47,577 bases of DNA. It comes from FEN-727 sp036508635 (GTDB lineage Bacteria > Actinomycetota > Geothermincolia > Fen-727 > Anoxymicrobiaceae). Positions 34,819 to 44,161 of the stretch are shown in pieces (the first letter of the stretch is position 1; every line of letters begins with the position of its first letter). Position numbers and translations under genes: made by a program. The stretch is taken from contig DATCGY010000151.1 in the NCBI GenBank assembly GCA_036508635.1, positions 1 through 47,577 on the forward strand, in the 5' to 3' direction. The notes beneath the pieces were generated by a model that was given only the letters and a program-made list of their open reading frames with translations, was not told where the DNA came from and ran no database searches.

Positions 34819-35970
34819 ATGGATTTTTTTCAGAGCGGAGAGAGAAATATAGCGGGAATGCGCCCCCCGGACGCCGGATCGGTGGACGAGCGGATGATGA
34901 TGCGCGCGCTCGAACTGGCCGAGAAAGGAAGGGGCATGACGTCTCCCAATCCCGTCGTAGGTGCGGTTATCGCAAGGGGCGACCAGGTTATCTCCGAGGG
35001 ATACCACGAGAGGGTCGGAGGGCCGCATGCCGAGATAAATGCGCTCGACAGCGCTCCGGGCGGCCTCCGCGGGGCCACCATGTATGTCACGCTCGAGCCG
35101 TGCTCTCACCAGGGCAGAACGCCGCCGTGCGCTCCGAGAGTGGCGGATTCGGGCATTGAGAGGGTCGTGATAGCCGTTCGCGATCCAAACCCGCAGGTCG
35201 CCGGCGGGGGAGAGGCGCTCCTCAAAGATCACGGCGTCGAGGTCTCTGTAGGCCTCTTCGGCCGGTTCGCCCTCAGGCAGAATGAAGAGTACCTGAAATG
35301 GGTGAGGACTCGCAGGCCTTTCGTGACATTGAAGATGGCGATGAGCCTCGACGGCAAGGTGGCCACGAGGACGGGCGATTCCAAGTGGATATCTTCGGAA
35401 ATATCCAGGGCCGATGTTCAGCGCGCCAGGGCGGCAAGCGACGCGGTCATGGTCGGTATCGGAACCGTGATGAGCGACAATCCCCGACTGAACGTGCGGG
35501 ATTTAGAGGGAGTCCGACAGCCACTGAGGGTCGTCGTTGACAGCTTTGCCAGGACGCCGGTCGGGAGCAATGTCGCTGATAGCTCGATGGCGCCGACGCT
35601 CCTGGCCGTCTCCGAGAATGCTCCTGGGGAGAGTATCCGGGCACTCGAAGCAACAGGTGTCGAGCTCATGAGGCTCGACGACGCCGGGAAGGTCGACCTT
35701 GGAGCCCTATTGGAGCTGCTCGGCGAGCGTGGAGTGACTTCTTTGCTCGTTGAGGGAGGACCGGAACTTGCTCGAGGTGTGTGGCAGGCAGGGTTGGTCG
35801 ATAAGTTCGTGTTCTACTTTGCTCCCAAGATAGTGGGCGGGTGCGAGGCGCCTGGGCCGGTCGGTGGGACCGGGGTTGCCTGCATGAAGGAGGCCGGGCC
35901 GCTCACGATAGATGCTGCTTTCGAGATGGGTCCAGATTTAAAGGTGGTCGCGTACCCGGGGGGAGAGTGA
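34819..35970 (+). CDS. ribD: Riboflavin biosynthesis deaminase/reductase RibD
   Basis: 383 residues from ATG 34819 (AGGTG six bases upstream), just after the riboswitch terminator. N-terminal cytidine-deaminase-like domain with zinc motifs HAEINAL and PCSHQGRTPPC; C-terminal reductase domain (~165-380) with MAMSLDGKVAT, SDNPRLNVRD and LVEGGPELA. It performs the second and third steps from GTP: pyrimidine deamination and ribose reduction. First gene of ribD-ribE-ribBA-ribH. Confidence 0.95.
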   Translation: MDFFQSGERNIAGMRPPDAGSVDERMMMRALELAEKGRGMTSPNPVVGAVIARGDQVISEGYHERVGGPHAEINALDSAPGGLRGATMYVTLEPCSHQGRTPPCAPRVADSGIERVVIAVRDPNPQVAGGGEALLKDHGVEVSVGLFGRFALRQNEEYLKWVRTRRPFVTLKMAMSLDGKVATRTGDSKWISSEISRADVQRARAASDAVMVGIGTVMSDNPRLNVRDLEGVRQPLRVVVDSFARTPVGSNVADSSMAPTLLAVSENAPGESIRALEATGVELMRLDDAGKVDLGALLELLGERGVTSLLVEGGPELARGVWQAGLVDKFVFYFAPKIVGGCEAPGPVGGTGVACMKEAGPLTIDAAFEMGPDLKVVAYPGGE

Positions 35971-35971
35971 G

Positions 35972-36631
35972 TTGTTCACCGGAGTTATCGAGGAGAAAGG
36001 CACGGTCGCCGGGCTGACCGCCGACGGAAAGCTGAGGGTCTCCGCGCGCACGGTGCTCGAGGGTACCAGGATAGGCGACTCCATAGCCGTATCGGGGGTT
36101 TGCCTGACGGTCGTGGAGCTCGATTCAAGCAGTTTCACGGTTGACGTGATGCCTGAGACGCTGCGCAGCAGCGCACTGGCCGACGTGAGGACGGGCAGGC
36201 AGGTCAACCTCGAGCGGGCCATGGGTGCGGGCGGGCGTTTCGGCGGGCACCTGGTCAACGGACACGTCGACGGCGTTGGGACGGTTGGCGGCATAAGGCG
36301 CGAGGCCAACGCGGTGGTCATCGAGATATCGACTCCCGTGGACATCACGCATTACATGGTGCCCAAGGGTTCAGTTGCGATCGACGGGATAAGCCTGACG
36401 ATAGTCGAGGTCTCGCGTGGCCGATTCACAATCTCCGTCATCCCGCACACTCTCGATGAGACGACTCTAGACGACGCCCGCGCGGGCACCCGCGTGAACC
36501 TCGAGGTCGATATTATCGCCAAGTACGTGGAGTCTTTTCTTGCGCGTGACGGAACGCCGGAACAGGCGCCAAGCGGAGGAATAGGGGAAGCCCTGTACCG
36601 GGGTGGTTTTACCTCCGGTCAGGAAGGCTAA
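35972..36631 (+). CDS. ribE: Riboflavin synthase, alpha chain
   Basis: 219 residues from TTG 35972, directly after the ribD stop, with GGGGGAGAG as SD. Two lumazine-binding barrels in tandem: MFTGVIEEKGTV, GVCLTVVE and NGHVDGVG in the first; GSVAIDGISLTIVE in the second. The protein forms trimers that dismutate two lumazine molecules to riboflavin. A Gly/Ala-rich C-terminal tail of about 20 residues is extra. Confidence 0.95.
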   Translation: MFTGVIEEKGTVAGLTADGKLRVSARTVLEGTRIGDSIAVSGVCLTVVELDSSSFTVDVMPETLRSSALADVRTGRQVNLERAMGAGGRFGGHLVNGHVDGVGTVGGIRREANAVVIEISTPVDITHYMVPKGSVAIDGISLTIVEVSRGRFTISVIPHTLDETTLDDARAGTRVNLEVDIIAKYVESFLARDGTPEQAPSGGIGEALYRGGFTSGQEG

Positions 36632-36653
36632 CTGAGGAAAGTGAGGTAAGAGT

Positions 36654-37871
36654 ATGCCTTTCAGCACCATTGACGAGGCTATCGAGGAGCTGAAGGCGGG
36701 ACACCTGATAATCGTAGTCGACGACGAGGATCGAGAAAACGAAGGCGACCTTGTCTGCTCGGCTCAGATGGTGACGCCCGAGATCATCAACTTCATGAGC
36801 AAAAACGGCAGGGGTCTGATATGCATGCCGTGCATCGCCCACAGGCTCGACGAGTTGGAGATACCCGCCATGGTTGAGGACAACACCAGCGCGCAGGGAA
36901 CCGCGTTCACGGTTTCCATCGGGGCAAAGGGCAAGATCACCACGGGTATATCCGCCTACGACCGGGCGGCCACGATACAAGCGGTGATCAACCCCGAGAC
37001 CATGCCCGAAGATATCAGCAAGCCAGGGCACGTATTCCCGTTGAGGGCCAGGAACGGCGGCGTTCTAACGCGCGCGGGACACACGGAAGCAGCGGTGGAC
37101 CTGGCCCGTATGGCCGGGCATTTTCCCGCTGGTGTCATATGCGAGATCATGCATGAAGACGGCACCATGGCTCGCGTTCCCGAGCTGGAGAAAATAGCCA
37201 AGAAATTAGGCCTGAAGATGATCACGGTGGCCGACCTCATAAAGTACCGCATCGAAAAGGAGCAGTTGGTGGAACGCGTATCGGAGGCGAAGCTGCCCAC
37301 CGCTTACGGTGACTTCAGGGCGATTGGGTTCGAGAGCAAGGTCGACGGTACATTCCATCTGGCGCTGGTGAAGGGCGACGTTGCCGGAAAGAAGGACGTG
37401 CTGGTGCGGGTGCACAGTGAATGCCTGACCGGTGACGTATTCGGGTCGCGCCGGTGCGACTGCGGCTCGCAGGTCGCCGAGGCGCTCCTGAGGATAGAGG
37501 CCGAGGGGGAGGGCGTCTTCCTCTACATGATAGGACATGAGGGCAGGGGTATCGGGCTCGCTCACAAGCTCCGGGCCTACCAGCTCCAGGACATGGGTCT
37601 CGATACGGTCGAGGCGAACATCGAGCTCGGTCTTCCTGTGGATGCCCGCGACTACGGCACCGGGGCGCAGATACTCCGTGACCTCGGGATAACATCGATG
37701 AGGCTTTTGACAAATAACCCCGCAAAGAGGGTTGGCCTCGAAGGCTACGGGCTGTCCGTCAGCGAGCGTGTGTCCCTGGAGATCGAGCCATGCGAGGAGA
37801 ACCTCCGTTACCTCACGGTCAAGAAAGAGAAGATGGACCACATGCTCGATTTAGAAAAAACGAAGAAATAG
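36654..37871 (+). CDS. ribBA: Bifunctional DHBP synthase / GTP cyclohydrolase II
   Basis: 405 residues, ATG 36654. N-terminal RibB domain (~1-200): DDEDRENEGDLV (metal/acid loop), SIGAKGKITTGISAYDRAAT and GHTEAAVDLARMAG. C-terminal RibA domain: RVHSECLTGDVFGSRRCDCG (zinc cysteines), GHEGRGIGLAHKLRAYQLQ and the DTVEAN substrate segment. Makes dihydroxybutanone phosphate from ribulose-5-P and opens GTP. Typical fused length; both active sites appear complete. Confidence 0.97.
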   Translation: MPFSTIDEAIEELKAGHLIIVVDDEDRENEGDLVCSAQMVTPEIINFMSKNGRGLICMPCIAHRLDELEIPAMVEDNTSAQGTAFTVSIGAKGKITTGISAYDRAATIQAVINPETMPEDISKPGHVFPLRARNGGVLTRAGHTEAAVDLARMAGHFPAGVICEIMHEDGTMARVPELEKIAKKLGLKMITVADLIKYRIEKEQLVERVSEAKLPTAYGDFRAIGFESKVDGTFHLALVKGDVAGKKDVLVRVHSECLTGDVFGSRRCDCGSQVAEALLRIEAEGEGVFLYMIGHEGRGIGLAHKLRAYQLQDMGLDTVEANIELGLPVDARDYGTGAQILRDLGITSMRLLTNNPAKRVGLEGYGLSVSERVSLEIEPCEENLRYLTVKKEKMDHMLDLEKTKK

Positions 37872-37954
37872 CGAGCTCTTGAAACACAGTCCATGCAATC
37901 GATGTGACGGGGCCCCGGGACGTCACTCCGGGCCTCTGACGGGAGGAGGAAGTA

Positions 37955-38416
37955 ATGGGGACATTCGAGGGAAAACTGATTGCCAGGAATCTAAAGTTCG
38001 GCATCGTAGTGAGCCGGTTCAACGAGTTCATAAGCAAGAACCTTCTGGAAGGAGCGCTGGATTCGCTAAAGAGACACGAGGCGTTGGCCGAAAATATTGA
38101 TGTGGCGTGGGTGCCGGGCTCATTCGAGATACCGCTCGTGGCCCAGAAGCTGGCAAGGTCCGGCAGGTACGACGCGGTGGTATGTCTTGGGGCGGTCATC
38201 CGGGGTAATACGCCTCATTTTGACTATGTGGCCGCGGAGGTCTCAAAGGGAGTTGCGCGTGTCGGACTCGACTCCGACGTGCCTGTTATCTTCGGGATAA
38301 TAACCGCGGACACGCTCGAACAGGCTGTGGACAGGGCAGGTGCCAAGGCCGGAAACAAAGGCTGGCAGGCGGCGCTCACCGCCATAGAGATGGCAAACCT
38401 GATGTCCGCTTTATAG
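37955..38416 (+). CDS. ribH: Lumazine synthase
   Basis: 153 residues, ATG 37955 with GGAGGAGGAA upstream. Joins RibD product and dihydroxybutanone phosphate to 6,7-dimethyl-8-ribityllumazine. Motifs: GIVVSRFNEFI, WVPGSFEIPL, LGAVIRGNTPHFDYV (catalytic His) and TADTLEQA. Family capsid-forming length. Last gene of the operon. Confidence 0.97.
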   Translation: MGTFEGKLIARNLKFGIVVSRFNEFISKNLLEGALDSLKRHEALAENIDVAWVPGSFEIPLVAQKLARSGRYDAVVCLGAVIRGNTPHFDYVAAEVSKGVARVGLDSDVPVIFGIITADTLEQAVDRAGAKAGNKGWQAALTAIEMANLMSAL

Positions 38417-38570
38417 CATCCGGATTGAGCGGGAGACGGCTGCATGAATACTTAGACGTTACGCCGCGGTGGGCGGGACGGCCGATACGGATGCCTGACC
38501 GTCGCTAGAGCACCTTTTGCGATGCTCGAACGTTATAGAGTGCTGACAGGCTACAGGTGCGGGGGTTTTG

Positions 38571-40676
38571 ATGAGCAGGATGCTTTCGAGGTCTGACGAT
38601 GGCAAGTTTTTCGCGCTCGAGCTATTGACGACCAGGCGCGCTGAAGTCCTGGCGAGGATAGCGGAAGACGAGTCCCCTTCAACTTCGTTTTATTCTTTCC
38701 TCAAATTAACGCGCAAGAAGTACTTCGTATCGTACCTGGACCAGTTGAAAGAAGCCCTGGAAGCGGACGACGTGACGGACTTCCTGGGTAACGAGACGTT
38801 TCAGAGCTACTCACATGCCAAAAATGGCTTCTCCATGAAAGAAGTATTGAGCGTTCCGTCCATCGTCGAGAGAGCCATAACGGGGCTCGCGGCGGACCTG
38901 GTCGACTCGGGCGACGTCAAGGCGGGTGACGCGATGAACGCGACTCTCCTCATTCACGACATGCTTGGCCAGGCGGGGACCATCAGAGCAGAATCGTTCA
39001 CTCAGACTCGCGACGAGATAGTAAGGTTCTATCACTCGTACCAGGAGGAGATCGACCGCTTTCCGAGCAACCTCGCGGCCACCCTGGATTTCAGCACTCT
39101 GCTGCTTTCCGCGGTCAAGAAGTGCAGGGACCTGGTCGGTGCCGAGCGTTGCGCGTTCTTCACAAGGGACCTCCTCACCAACGAACTCCACCTTGAAGCA
39201 TCGAACTTCGACGAGAAGACGTTCGGTGATGGCGTCGTCGCGCTCGACGATCCGATCGTCAAGAAGCTGGTACACCAGCGCGAATCTTTCATGGTCGAAG
39301 GCTATCCGCGTAGCATGCCTCACATCTCGGCGCTGATGAGGACGGCCAGGACCAGGCGTATGGCGCTGGTGCCGCTACTCGTGCGTGACCGGAATGTCGG
39401 CGTCATGATGCTGGACAACGTCGAGAATCCACAGATCTTCACGACGGAGACGATGAACCTCGCCGAGAGGTTAGCCAACAAGGTAGCCGCGTCGATGGAG
39501 AACGCGCGGCTCCACGGAAGCGAGCAGAAGAAGCTGAAGGAGACCATCGCGCTCCTGGAAGTCTCTCGCCTCGTCACTTCGACCCTTGACATCGACGTGC
39601 TGCTCTCGCGGCTCGTTCAGATAACCGCTGACGTCTGTGAGGTCGGCAAGTGCACCATGTACATCTACCTCGAGGAAGGTGGGCGTTTCTTCCCGACGGC
39701 CACGTTCGGGATGTTCCCCGATTCCGAGTGGGAGACGGCCCTGTCCGCCGGGGTCCTTCCCGGCGACATCGTCTCGGAAGAGATCGCCGCGCTTATGCGG
39801 AATGAGGTTGCGGTCTCCGAGGCACTTCTATCGCCTTTCATACCGCCTGACCGCCTGAAGGATACGGGCGTCAAGTCCGTTATGCTCGTGCCCATCAGCT
39901 CCCGGGATCATCTCCTGGGGATAATGGGGCTGTTCTACGACAAGGAGCGCGACGAGCTCGACGGCGAGGACCTGAACCTGGTCAGTGCCATAGCCGGCCA
40001 GGCCGCGGTGGCTATGGATAACGCCTCACTGTACGAAGACCTCGAGATGAGCTATTTCTCTACGGTGAAAGCTCTCGCGAGGGCTATAGAGGTGAAGGAC
40101 CCGTACACCTACGGGCACTCCGAGCGTGTGACCGAGTACGCGATGGTCATCGGAAAGAAGCTCGACCTCTCGGAGTGGGACCTGCGCAACCTCAAGTACG
40201 CGGCGGCCCTCCATGACATCGGAAAGCTTGGGATCTCGGGGCATATCCTGAACAAGCCCGGAGCCCTTTCCGAAGACGAGTTCGTCCACATAAAAACACA
40301 CCCGCAGATGGGTGATTCCATCATGGAGCCGGTCAGCTTCCTCAAGGAGCCGCGGGAGATAATACTTCACCACCACGAGCGTTGGGACGGCAATGGCTAC
40401 CCGGAAGGCCTCAAGGGTAATAAGATCCCTCTTGGCGCAAGGATACTCTCAGTCGCCGACTCGTTCGAAGCCATGATGTCAGACCGCCCATACCGCAAGG
40501 CTCTAGACCTTCAGGACGCGATAAAGGAGATCGAGGACAACGCCGGAACGCAGTTCGACCCGGTGGTCGTGACGGCGTTCATCGCTGCTCTGGACGAGGA
40601 CGGGGGCCAAGTGGTGATCAGCTTTTCCGAGGCGGTCCAGGACGAGCCTGACGATGCCGTGAGCGAGTTGGACTAG
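38571..40676 (+). CDS. GAF-GAF-HD-GYP cyclic-dinucleotide phosphodiesterase
   Basis: 701 residues from ATG 38571 (a TTG three bases earlier is possible). Residues ~1-160 are helical and unfamiliar, perhaps an RsbRD-like sensory region. Two GAF domains follow (about 170-320 and 330-490). The C-terminal HD-GYP domain (about 500-680) is intact: His548-Asp549 in ALHDIGKLGIS, further His in HPQMG and HHHERWDGNGYPEGL (Gly609-Tyr-Pro). HD-GYP domains linearise c-di-GMP, and some act on 3'3'-cGAMP. No membrane span, so a cytosolic sensor-effector. Convergent with the sensor kinase gene. Confidence 0.92.
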   Translation: MSRMLSRSDDGKFFALELLTTRRAEVLARIAEDESPSTSFYSFLKLTRKKYFVSYLDQLKEALEADDVTDFLGNETFQSYSHAKNGFSMKEVLSVPSIVERAITGLAADLVDSGDVKAGDAMNATLLIHDMLGQAGTIRAESFTQTRDEIVRFYHSYQEEIDRFPSNLAATLDFSTLLLSAVKKCRDLVGAERCAFFTRDLLTNELHLEASNFDEKTFGDGVVALDDPIVKKLVHQRESFMVEGYPRSMPHISALMRTARTRRMALVPLLVRDRNVGVMMLDNVENPQIFTTETMNLAERLANKVAASMENARLHGSEQKKLKETIALLEVSRLVTSTLDIDVLLSRLVQITADVCEVGKCTMYIYLEEGGRFFPTATFGMFPDSEWETALSAGVLPGDIVSEEIAALMRNEVAVSEALLSPFIPPDRLKDTGVKSVMLVPISSRDHLLGIMGLFYDKERDELDGEDLNLVSAIAGQAAVAMDNASLYEDLEMSYFSTVKALARAIEVKDPYTYGHSERVTEYAMVIGKKLDLSEWDLRNLKYAAALHDIGKLGISGHILNKPGALSEDEFVHIKTHPQMGDSIMEPVSFLKEPREIILHHHERWDGNGYPEGLKGNKIPLGARILSVADSFEAMMSDRPYRKALDLQDAIKEIEDNAGTQFDPVVVTAFIAALDEDGGQVVISFSEAVQDEPDDAVSELD

Positions 40677-40697
40677 ACGAGCGGCACAGCTTTTCCC

Positions 40698-40716
40698 GTA
40701 GAACGGTTCTACTTTT
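40698..40716 (+). terminator. Intrinsic terminator after the HD-GYP gene
   Basis: GTAGAA (40698-40703), loop CGG, TTCTAC (40707-40712), then TTTT. It overlaps the end of the convergent kinase gene. Confidence 0.55.
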
Positions 40717-42865
40717 CGTGGACAGGTAGCGTAAAACAGAAGGTGCTTCCCCTGCCTTCGCTGCTGTCAGCCCAGATCTTGCCTCCGTGCATCTCAACAA
40801 TCTCGCGCGAGATCGCGAGCCCGAGGCCGAATCCGCCCCTGTCGTTGACCTCTCCCGAGTGTGCCTGGAAGAAACGGTCGAAGATGTGGGGAAGCGCGGA
40901 TGCGGGGATACCCACACCGTTGTCAGTGACCTGCACCTGGAGGAACGAGCCGTTCCTGAGCACCGTCGTCTCCACGATCCCTCCCGCCTCTGTGTACTTG
41001 ATGGCGTTGCTGATTATGTTCGTCAGGACCTGAGCGATCCGGTCGGGGTCGGCTTCCGCCAGCGGCAGGTCGTCGGCTACTCGCGTGCGCAGCTCCACCT
41101 GGTTTGCCTCGGCGCTGTTTGAGAGATGCAACGAGACGGCTTTTATGACCTGCTCTATGTTAGCGGGCATTATCGTCGTCTTGATCCTCCTGGCCTGGAG
41201 CCTCGACAAGTCGAGGAGGTCCTCGATCATCCTTGTGAGGTTCTCGGCTTGCTCGCTCACGATGTTGAGGTACTCCGACTGTTGTGGAGTGAGCGACCCG
41301 GCCCGGCCTGCGAGCAGGAGGCTCACGAACCCCGAGATGCTGGTAAGCGGTGTCCGAAGCTCGTGAGAGACATTCGACACGAAGTTAGATTTGAGCTCGT
41401 CGATGCGCTTGAGTTCGGTGATATCGTGGAGGAAGAGCACCATCCCGGTCACACCACCGACCTGGTCTTTGAGCGGTATGAACTGTGCCTGAGCGTGTGC
41501 CTGTGTCTCACCGGCGAACGAAATTTCGCCGAAGATATTACGTCCTTCGAGAACAGCTACGACGGCCTCTCGAGGTGAGTAAACGCCGAGGTTCGCATCG
41601 CGCAGCGCGGGCTCGAGGACTTCGATAAGGGGCATTCCGATTGCGCTCGAGCTTATGTCCAGAAGTCGTTCGGCCACGGGGTTAGTCTGGATCAGGACGC
41701 CTTCGGAGTCCGTCACCAGAAGGCCTTCGCGGAGAGCCGATAATATGGTCTCGACTTTCGTTTTTTCGTCGAGAGCGCTCGTATAGAGACGGGCCTTCTC
41801 GACTGCGACAGCCGACTGGCTGGCGAGGGTAGACAGAACTTCGAGATGGGCTTCCTTGAACGCGCGCGGAGCGGGGGAGAAACACATGAGGTACCCCGCC
41901 ACATCGCGACCCACGAGCATAGGCACGGCCGCGATGCCGAAGGTCCCGCCTACGTCCTGCAGCGGGAGCCATTCAAGTGAGACGTTCTCGGCAACCACGT
42001 CTTCACCATTTCTCAGGCGGTAGAGCCAACCCTCGCCTTCGGGAAGAATCGTGGGAGCTGTCTTTACGATCGGGAGCGTCCCAAGCGCGGCCCTGAGATG
42101 CTGTTCACCTTCTTCGGAGAGGAACACCAGCGCACCATCGGATGAGAGCATCTTACGGGCGAGCGCCGCGGTTGTCTCGATAACCGCATCGAGTTCGAGC
42201 GTATAGGAGAATTTCCTGCTCACGTTATAGATAAGCGAGATATCGCGCTCTTTCTCCATTGAAAGGTCGAGGAGGTGTCGGTACTCGATCGACTCACGGG
42301 CGTACATCCGCTCACCTTCGAACACGTAGCATGCGATATATCCCACGACGAAGTAAGCGAAGGCTGTAAGCGCCAGCCAGAAGTGAGCGAGCGCGCTGAC
42401 GTTCACGCTGACGTATGGCAGGTACCTCACGAGCGCAGTTGCGGCGGCGACGATCATCGTCCCAGGGTAGCTGTAGTATGCGGCGGCCGAGATCGGGACC
42501 AGGAAGAAGAGAAAGCTTAACTGGCTGGCACGACCGCCTGTAAGGTACACGATGCTGGATATGACGCCCAGGCATGCGAGCATGAGCAGGAAGAACGCGA
42601 ACGGACGGTATTTCTTGAACGGCACGTAGTGGTTGCCGAAGAGGAGCAGCGCGTACGAGATGCACATGGCCACGATACCCCAGGGATACCGCGCCTTGTC
42701 CCAGACGATACTGTAGACGAACACCGAGGCAACCAGGACGGTCCAGAGGAGCTGTATGCCGGGACGTGCGGTCACGAACAGCAGCTGGCTCATCTCGCCG
42801 CTGGCGGACCGATCCGGCGGTGAGGTCTTCTCACCCTTTCTTGTCATCAATCTTCGATAATCCAT
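40709..42865 (-). CDS. Membrane sensor histidine kinase (TM-GAF-PAS-HisKA-HATPase)
   Basis: 718 residues; ATG 42865 (ATG 42847 is possible). Six or so membrane spans in residues ~30-175, a GAF-type domain (~205-370), a PAS domain (~375-490, ALREGLLVTDSEGVLIQTN), HisKA with His501 in SNVSHELRTPL, and an HATPase domain with N box ISNAIKYTEAG, VTDNGVGIP and GGFGLGLAIS. A complete kinase. The gene lies 68 bases after a REC-GGDEF gene on the same strand, so the pair forms a likely two-component system. Ligand unknown; the membrane part is not a recognised sensor. Confidence 0.92.
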   Translation of the reverse strand: MDYRRLMTRKGEKTSPPDRSASGEMSQLLFVTARPGIQLLWTVLVASVFVYSIVWDKARYPWGIVAMCISYALLLFGNHYVPFKKYRPFAFFLLMLACLGVISSIVYLTGGRASQLSFLFFLVPISAAAYYSYPGTMIVAAATALVRYLPYVSVNVSALAHFWLALTAFAYFVVGYIACYVFEGERMYARESIEYRHLLDLSMEKERDISLIYNVSRKFSYTLELDAVIETTAALARKMLSSDGALVFLSEEGEQHLRAALGTLPIVKTAPTILPEGEGWLYRLRNGEDVVAENVSLEWLPLQDVGGTFGIAAVPMLVGRDVAGYLMCFSPAPRAFKEAHLEVLSTLASQSAVAVEKARLYTSALDEKTKVETILSALREGLLVTDSEGVLIQTNPVAERLLDISSSAIGMPLIEVLEPALRDANLGVYSPREAVVAVLEGRNIFGEISFAGETQAHAQAQFIPLKDQVGGVTGMVLFLHDITELKRIDELKSNFVSNVSHELRTPLTSISGFVSLLLAGRAGSLTPQQSEYLNIVSEQAENLTRMIEDLLDLSRLQARRIKTTIMPANIEQVIKAVSLHLSNSAEANQVELRTRVADDLPLAEADPDRIAQVLTNIISNAIKYTEAGGIVETTVLRNGSFLQVQVTDNGVGIPASALPHIFDRFFQAHSGEVNDRGGFGLGLAISREIVEMHGGKIWADSSEGRGSTFCFTLPVHEK

Positions 42866-42933
42866 GGCTGCACGATATTTACCGTTAGCGTTGGAGCACT
42901 AGTCTGGAGACCCCCCGGAGAGCGCAGGTCGAC

Positions 42934-43872
42934 CTAGGTCTTCCTCCGGTCGAATACGTACACACTGCCCTCGAGGTCTTTTGCGTATTTTTTCAGCTCG
43001 GCCGCGACACGGCCTATCTGGGCCGCGTCAGCAAGCTGCCTGTACTCATTATGGACGATGGAGATCGATATCGTCATCACGGGGAACTTCATCACGTAAC
43101 CCCGGCGGTCCACCGAGACGATATAGCCCTTCTCCAGGTCCTCGGGCTGGTAGCAAGAAGGTATCTCTTCGTCGAAGAGACGTACGATCTCCCTGGCAAC
43201 GTCCTCGGCCTTATCGATCGAGGTCAGGATTATGAAGTCGTCCCCACCGACATGTCCGAGGAAGTCCTCATCGTTGCCTTTCTCGTCAATGGCCCGTCTC
43301 AGGAGCTGCCCGGTCATCTTGATGACCTCGCTACCTGAGTTGAAACCGTAGAAATCGTTGTATGCCTTGAAGTCGTCGAGGTCGACATACATGAACGCGA
43401 ACTTCTCGCCGGACTCGATGCGTTCATCGAGCTTATTGCCGATCGACTTGTTTCCGGGAAGTTCGGTTATCGGGCTCATGTCCGTCTCGCGCTGGTAGCG
43501 CCTGAGGTGCATCTCGATCCGCGCCTGGAGCTCCATCGGGTCGAACGGTTTGGTTATATAATCGTCAGCACCCGACTCTATACCGTCGAGCTTGTCCTTG
43601 AGTTGAGCCTTGGCCGTCAGCATCAGTATGGGGATATTGCTCGTCTGGGGGTTGCCCCTCATTAGACGGCAGATCTCGAGCCCGTCGAGGCCCGGCATCA
43701 TTACGTCAAGGAGGACGAGGTCCGGTCGCAGGCTACGTACTATGTCCCACGCTTCGGTCCCGTCCGCGGCCTGGTACACATCGAACTTATGCTTTGGCAA
43801 CGCCTCAGTAAGGAGCTGGCGAAGGTTGTGGTCATCGTCAGCAATCAGGACCTTTGGCCTGGGCTGCAGCAT
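42934..43872 (-). CDS. REC-GGDEF response regulator with variant nucleotide pocket
   Basis: 312 residues. N-terminal receiver with complete site (LIADDDHNLR, LLDVMMPGLDG, MLTAKA, KPFDP). The GGDEF domain (~130-305) is atypical. DLDDFKAYND keeps the metal Asp and guanine-binding Asn, but the following GHxxGD reads GFNSGS, so the guanine-contacting Asp (Asp344 in PleD) is Ser181. The signature is GGDDF (209-213). A Ser at that position defines Hypr GGDEF enzymes that make 3'3'-cGAMP. Whether this domain is active, and which product it makes, is open. Likely controlled by the sensor kinase downstream. Confidence 0.88.
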   Translation of the reverse strand: MLQPRPKVLIADDDHNLRQLLTEALPKHKFDVYQAADGTEAWDIVRSLRPDLVLLDVMMPGLDGLEICRLMRGNPQTSNIPILMLTAKAQLKDKLDGIESGADDYITKPFDPMELQARIEMHLRRYQRETDMSPITELPGNKSIGNKLDERIESGEKFAFMYVDLDDFKAYNDFYGFNSGSEVIKMTGQLLRRAIDEKGNDEDFLGHVGGDDFIILTSIDKAEDVAREIVRLFDEEIPSCYQPEDLEKGYIVSVDRRGYVMKFPVMTISISIVHNEYRQLADAAQIGRVAAELKKYAKDLEGSVYVFDRRKT

Positions 43873-43961
43873 TCATTACCGCCTTTCGTCTTCTAAAGAA
43901 TAATATAACCGTCAGGCGATGGCCAACGCTCGCGCCGTCCAGGCGGATAAAGGCCCCCCCG

Positions 43962-43991
43962 TTGGACATATATCGGTGCTTTCGCTATACT
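43962..43991 (+). promoter_or_regulatory. Promoter of the infC operon
   Basis: TTGGAC (43962-43967) and TATACT (43986-43991) with 18-base spacing, ahead of the structured leader. Confidence 0.6.
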
Positions 43992-44009
43992 TTCCTAAAA
44001 CTTGATAAG

Positions 44010-44127
44010 CAGGAGCGAAATGCCGCTCCTCACCTTGCGGTGCCAATCGAAATCGAAGAGGCAAAGGTTGCCAGCAAGGTTATCCATACGGATAGAAAAG
44101 GGTGGCATTTTGCCACTCTTTTTTTTC
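44010..44127 (+). ncRNA. infC operon leader with attenuator (L20-leader-like)
   Basis: The 160-base transcript leader holds AGGAGCG/CGCTCCT (near 44013-44032), an internal GCAAAGGTTGCC segment, and a strong terminator hairpin GGGTGGCA/TGCCACTC (about 44100-44119) followed by eight T. A premature terminator before infC-rpmI-rplT matches the L20-controlled leaders of Firmicutes in position and layout, but the consensus was not confirmed. Confidence 0.6.
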
Positions 44128-44144
44128 AAGGACTTGCGCGGCAT

Positions 44145-44161
44145 AAGGAGGGGTTGCCATA
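44145..44161 (+). promoter_or_regulatory. infC ribosome binding site and AUA start
   Basis: AAGGAGGGG (44145-44153) stands seven bases from GGAGG before ATA (44159). The frame has a TAA at 44144 and no ATG, GTG or TTG until 44204, inside the conserved IF3 N-terminus. Confidence 0.8.
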
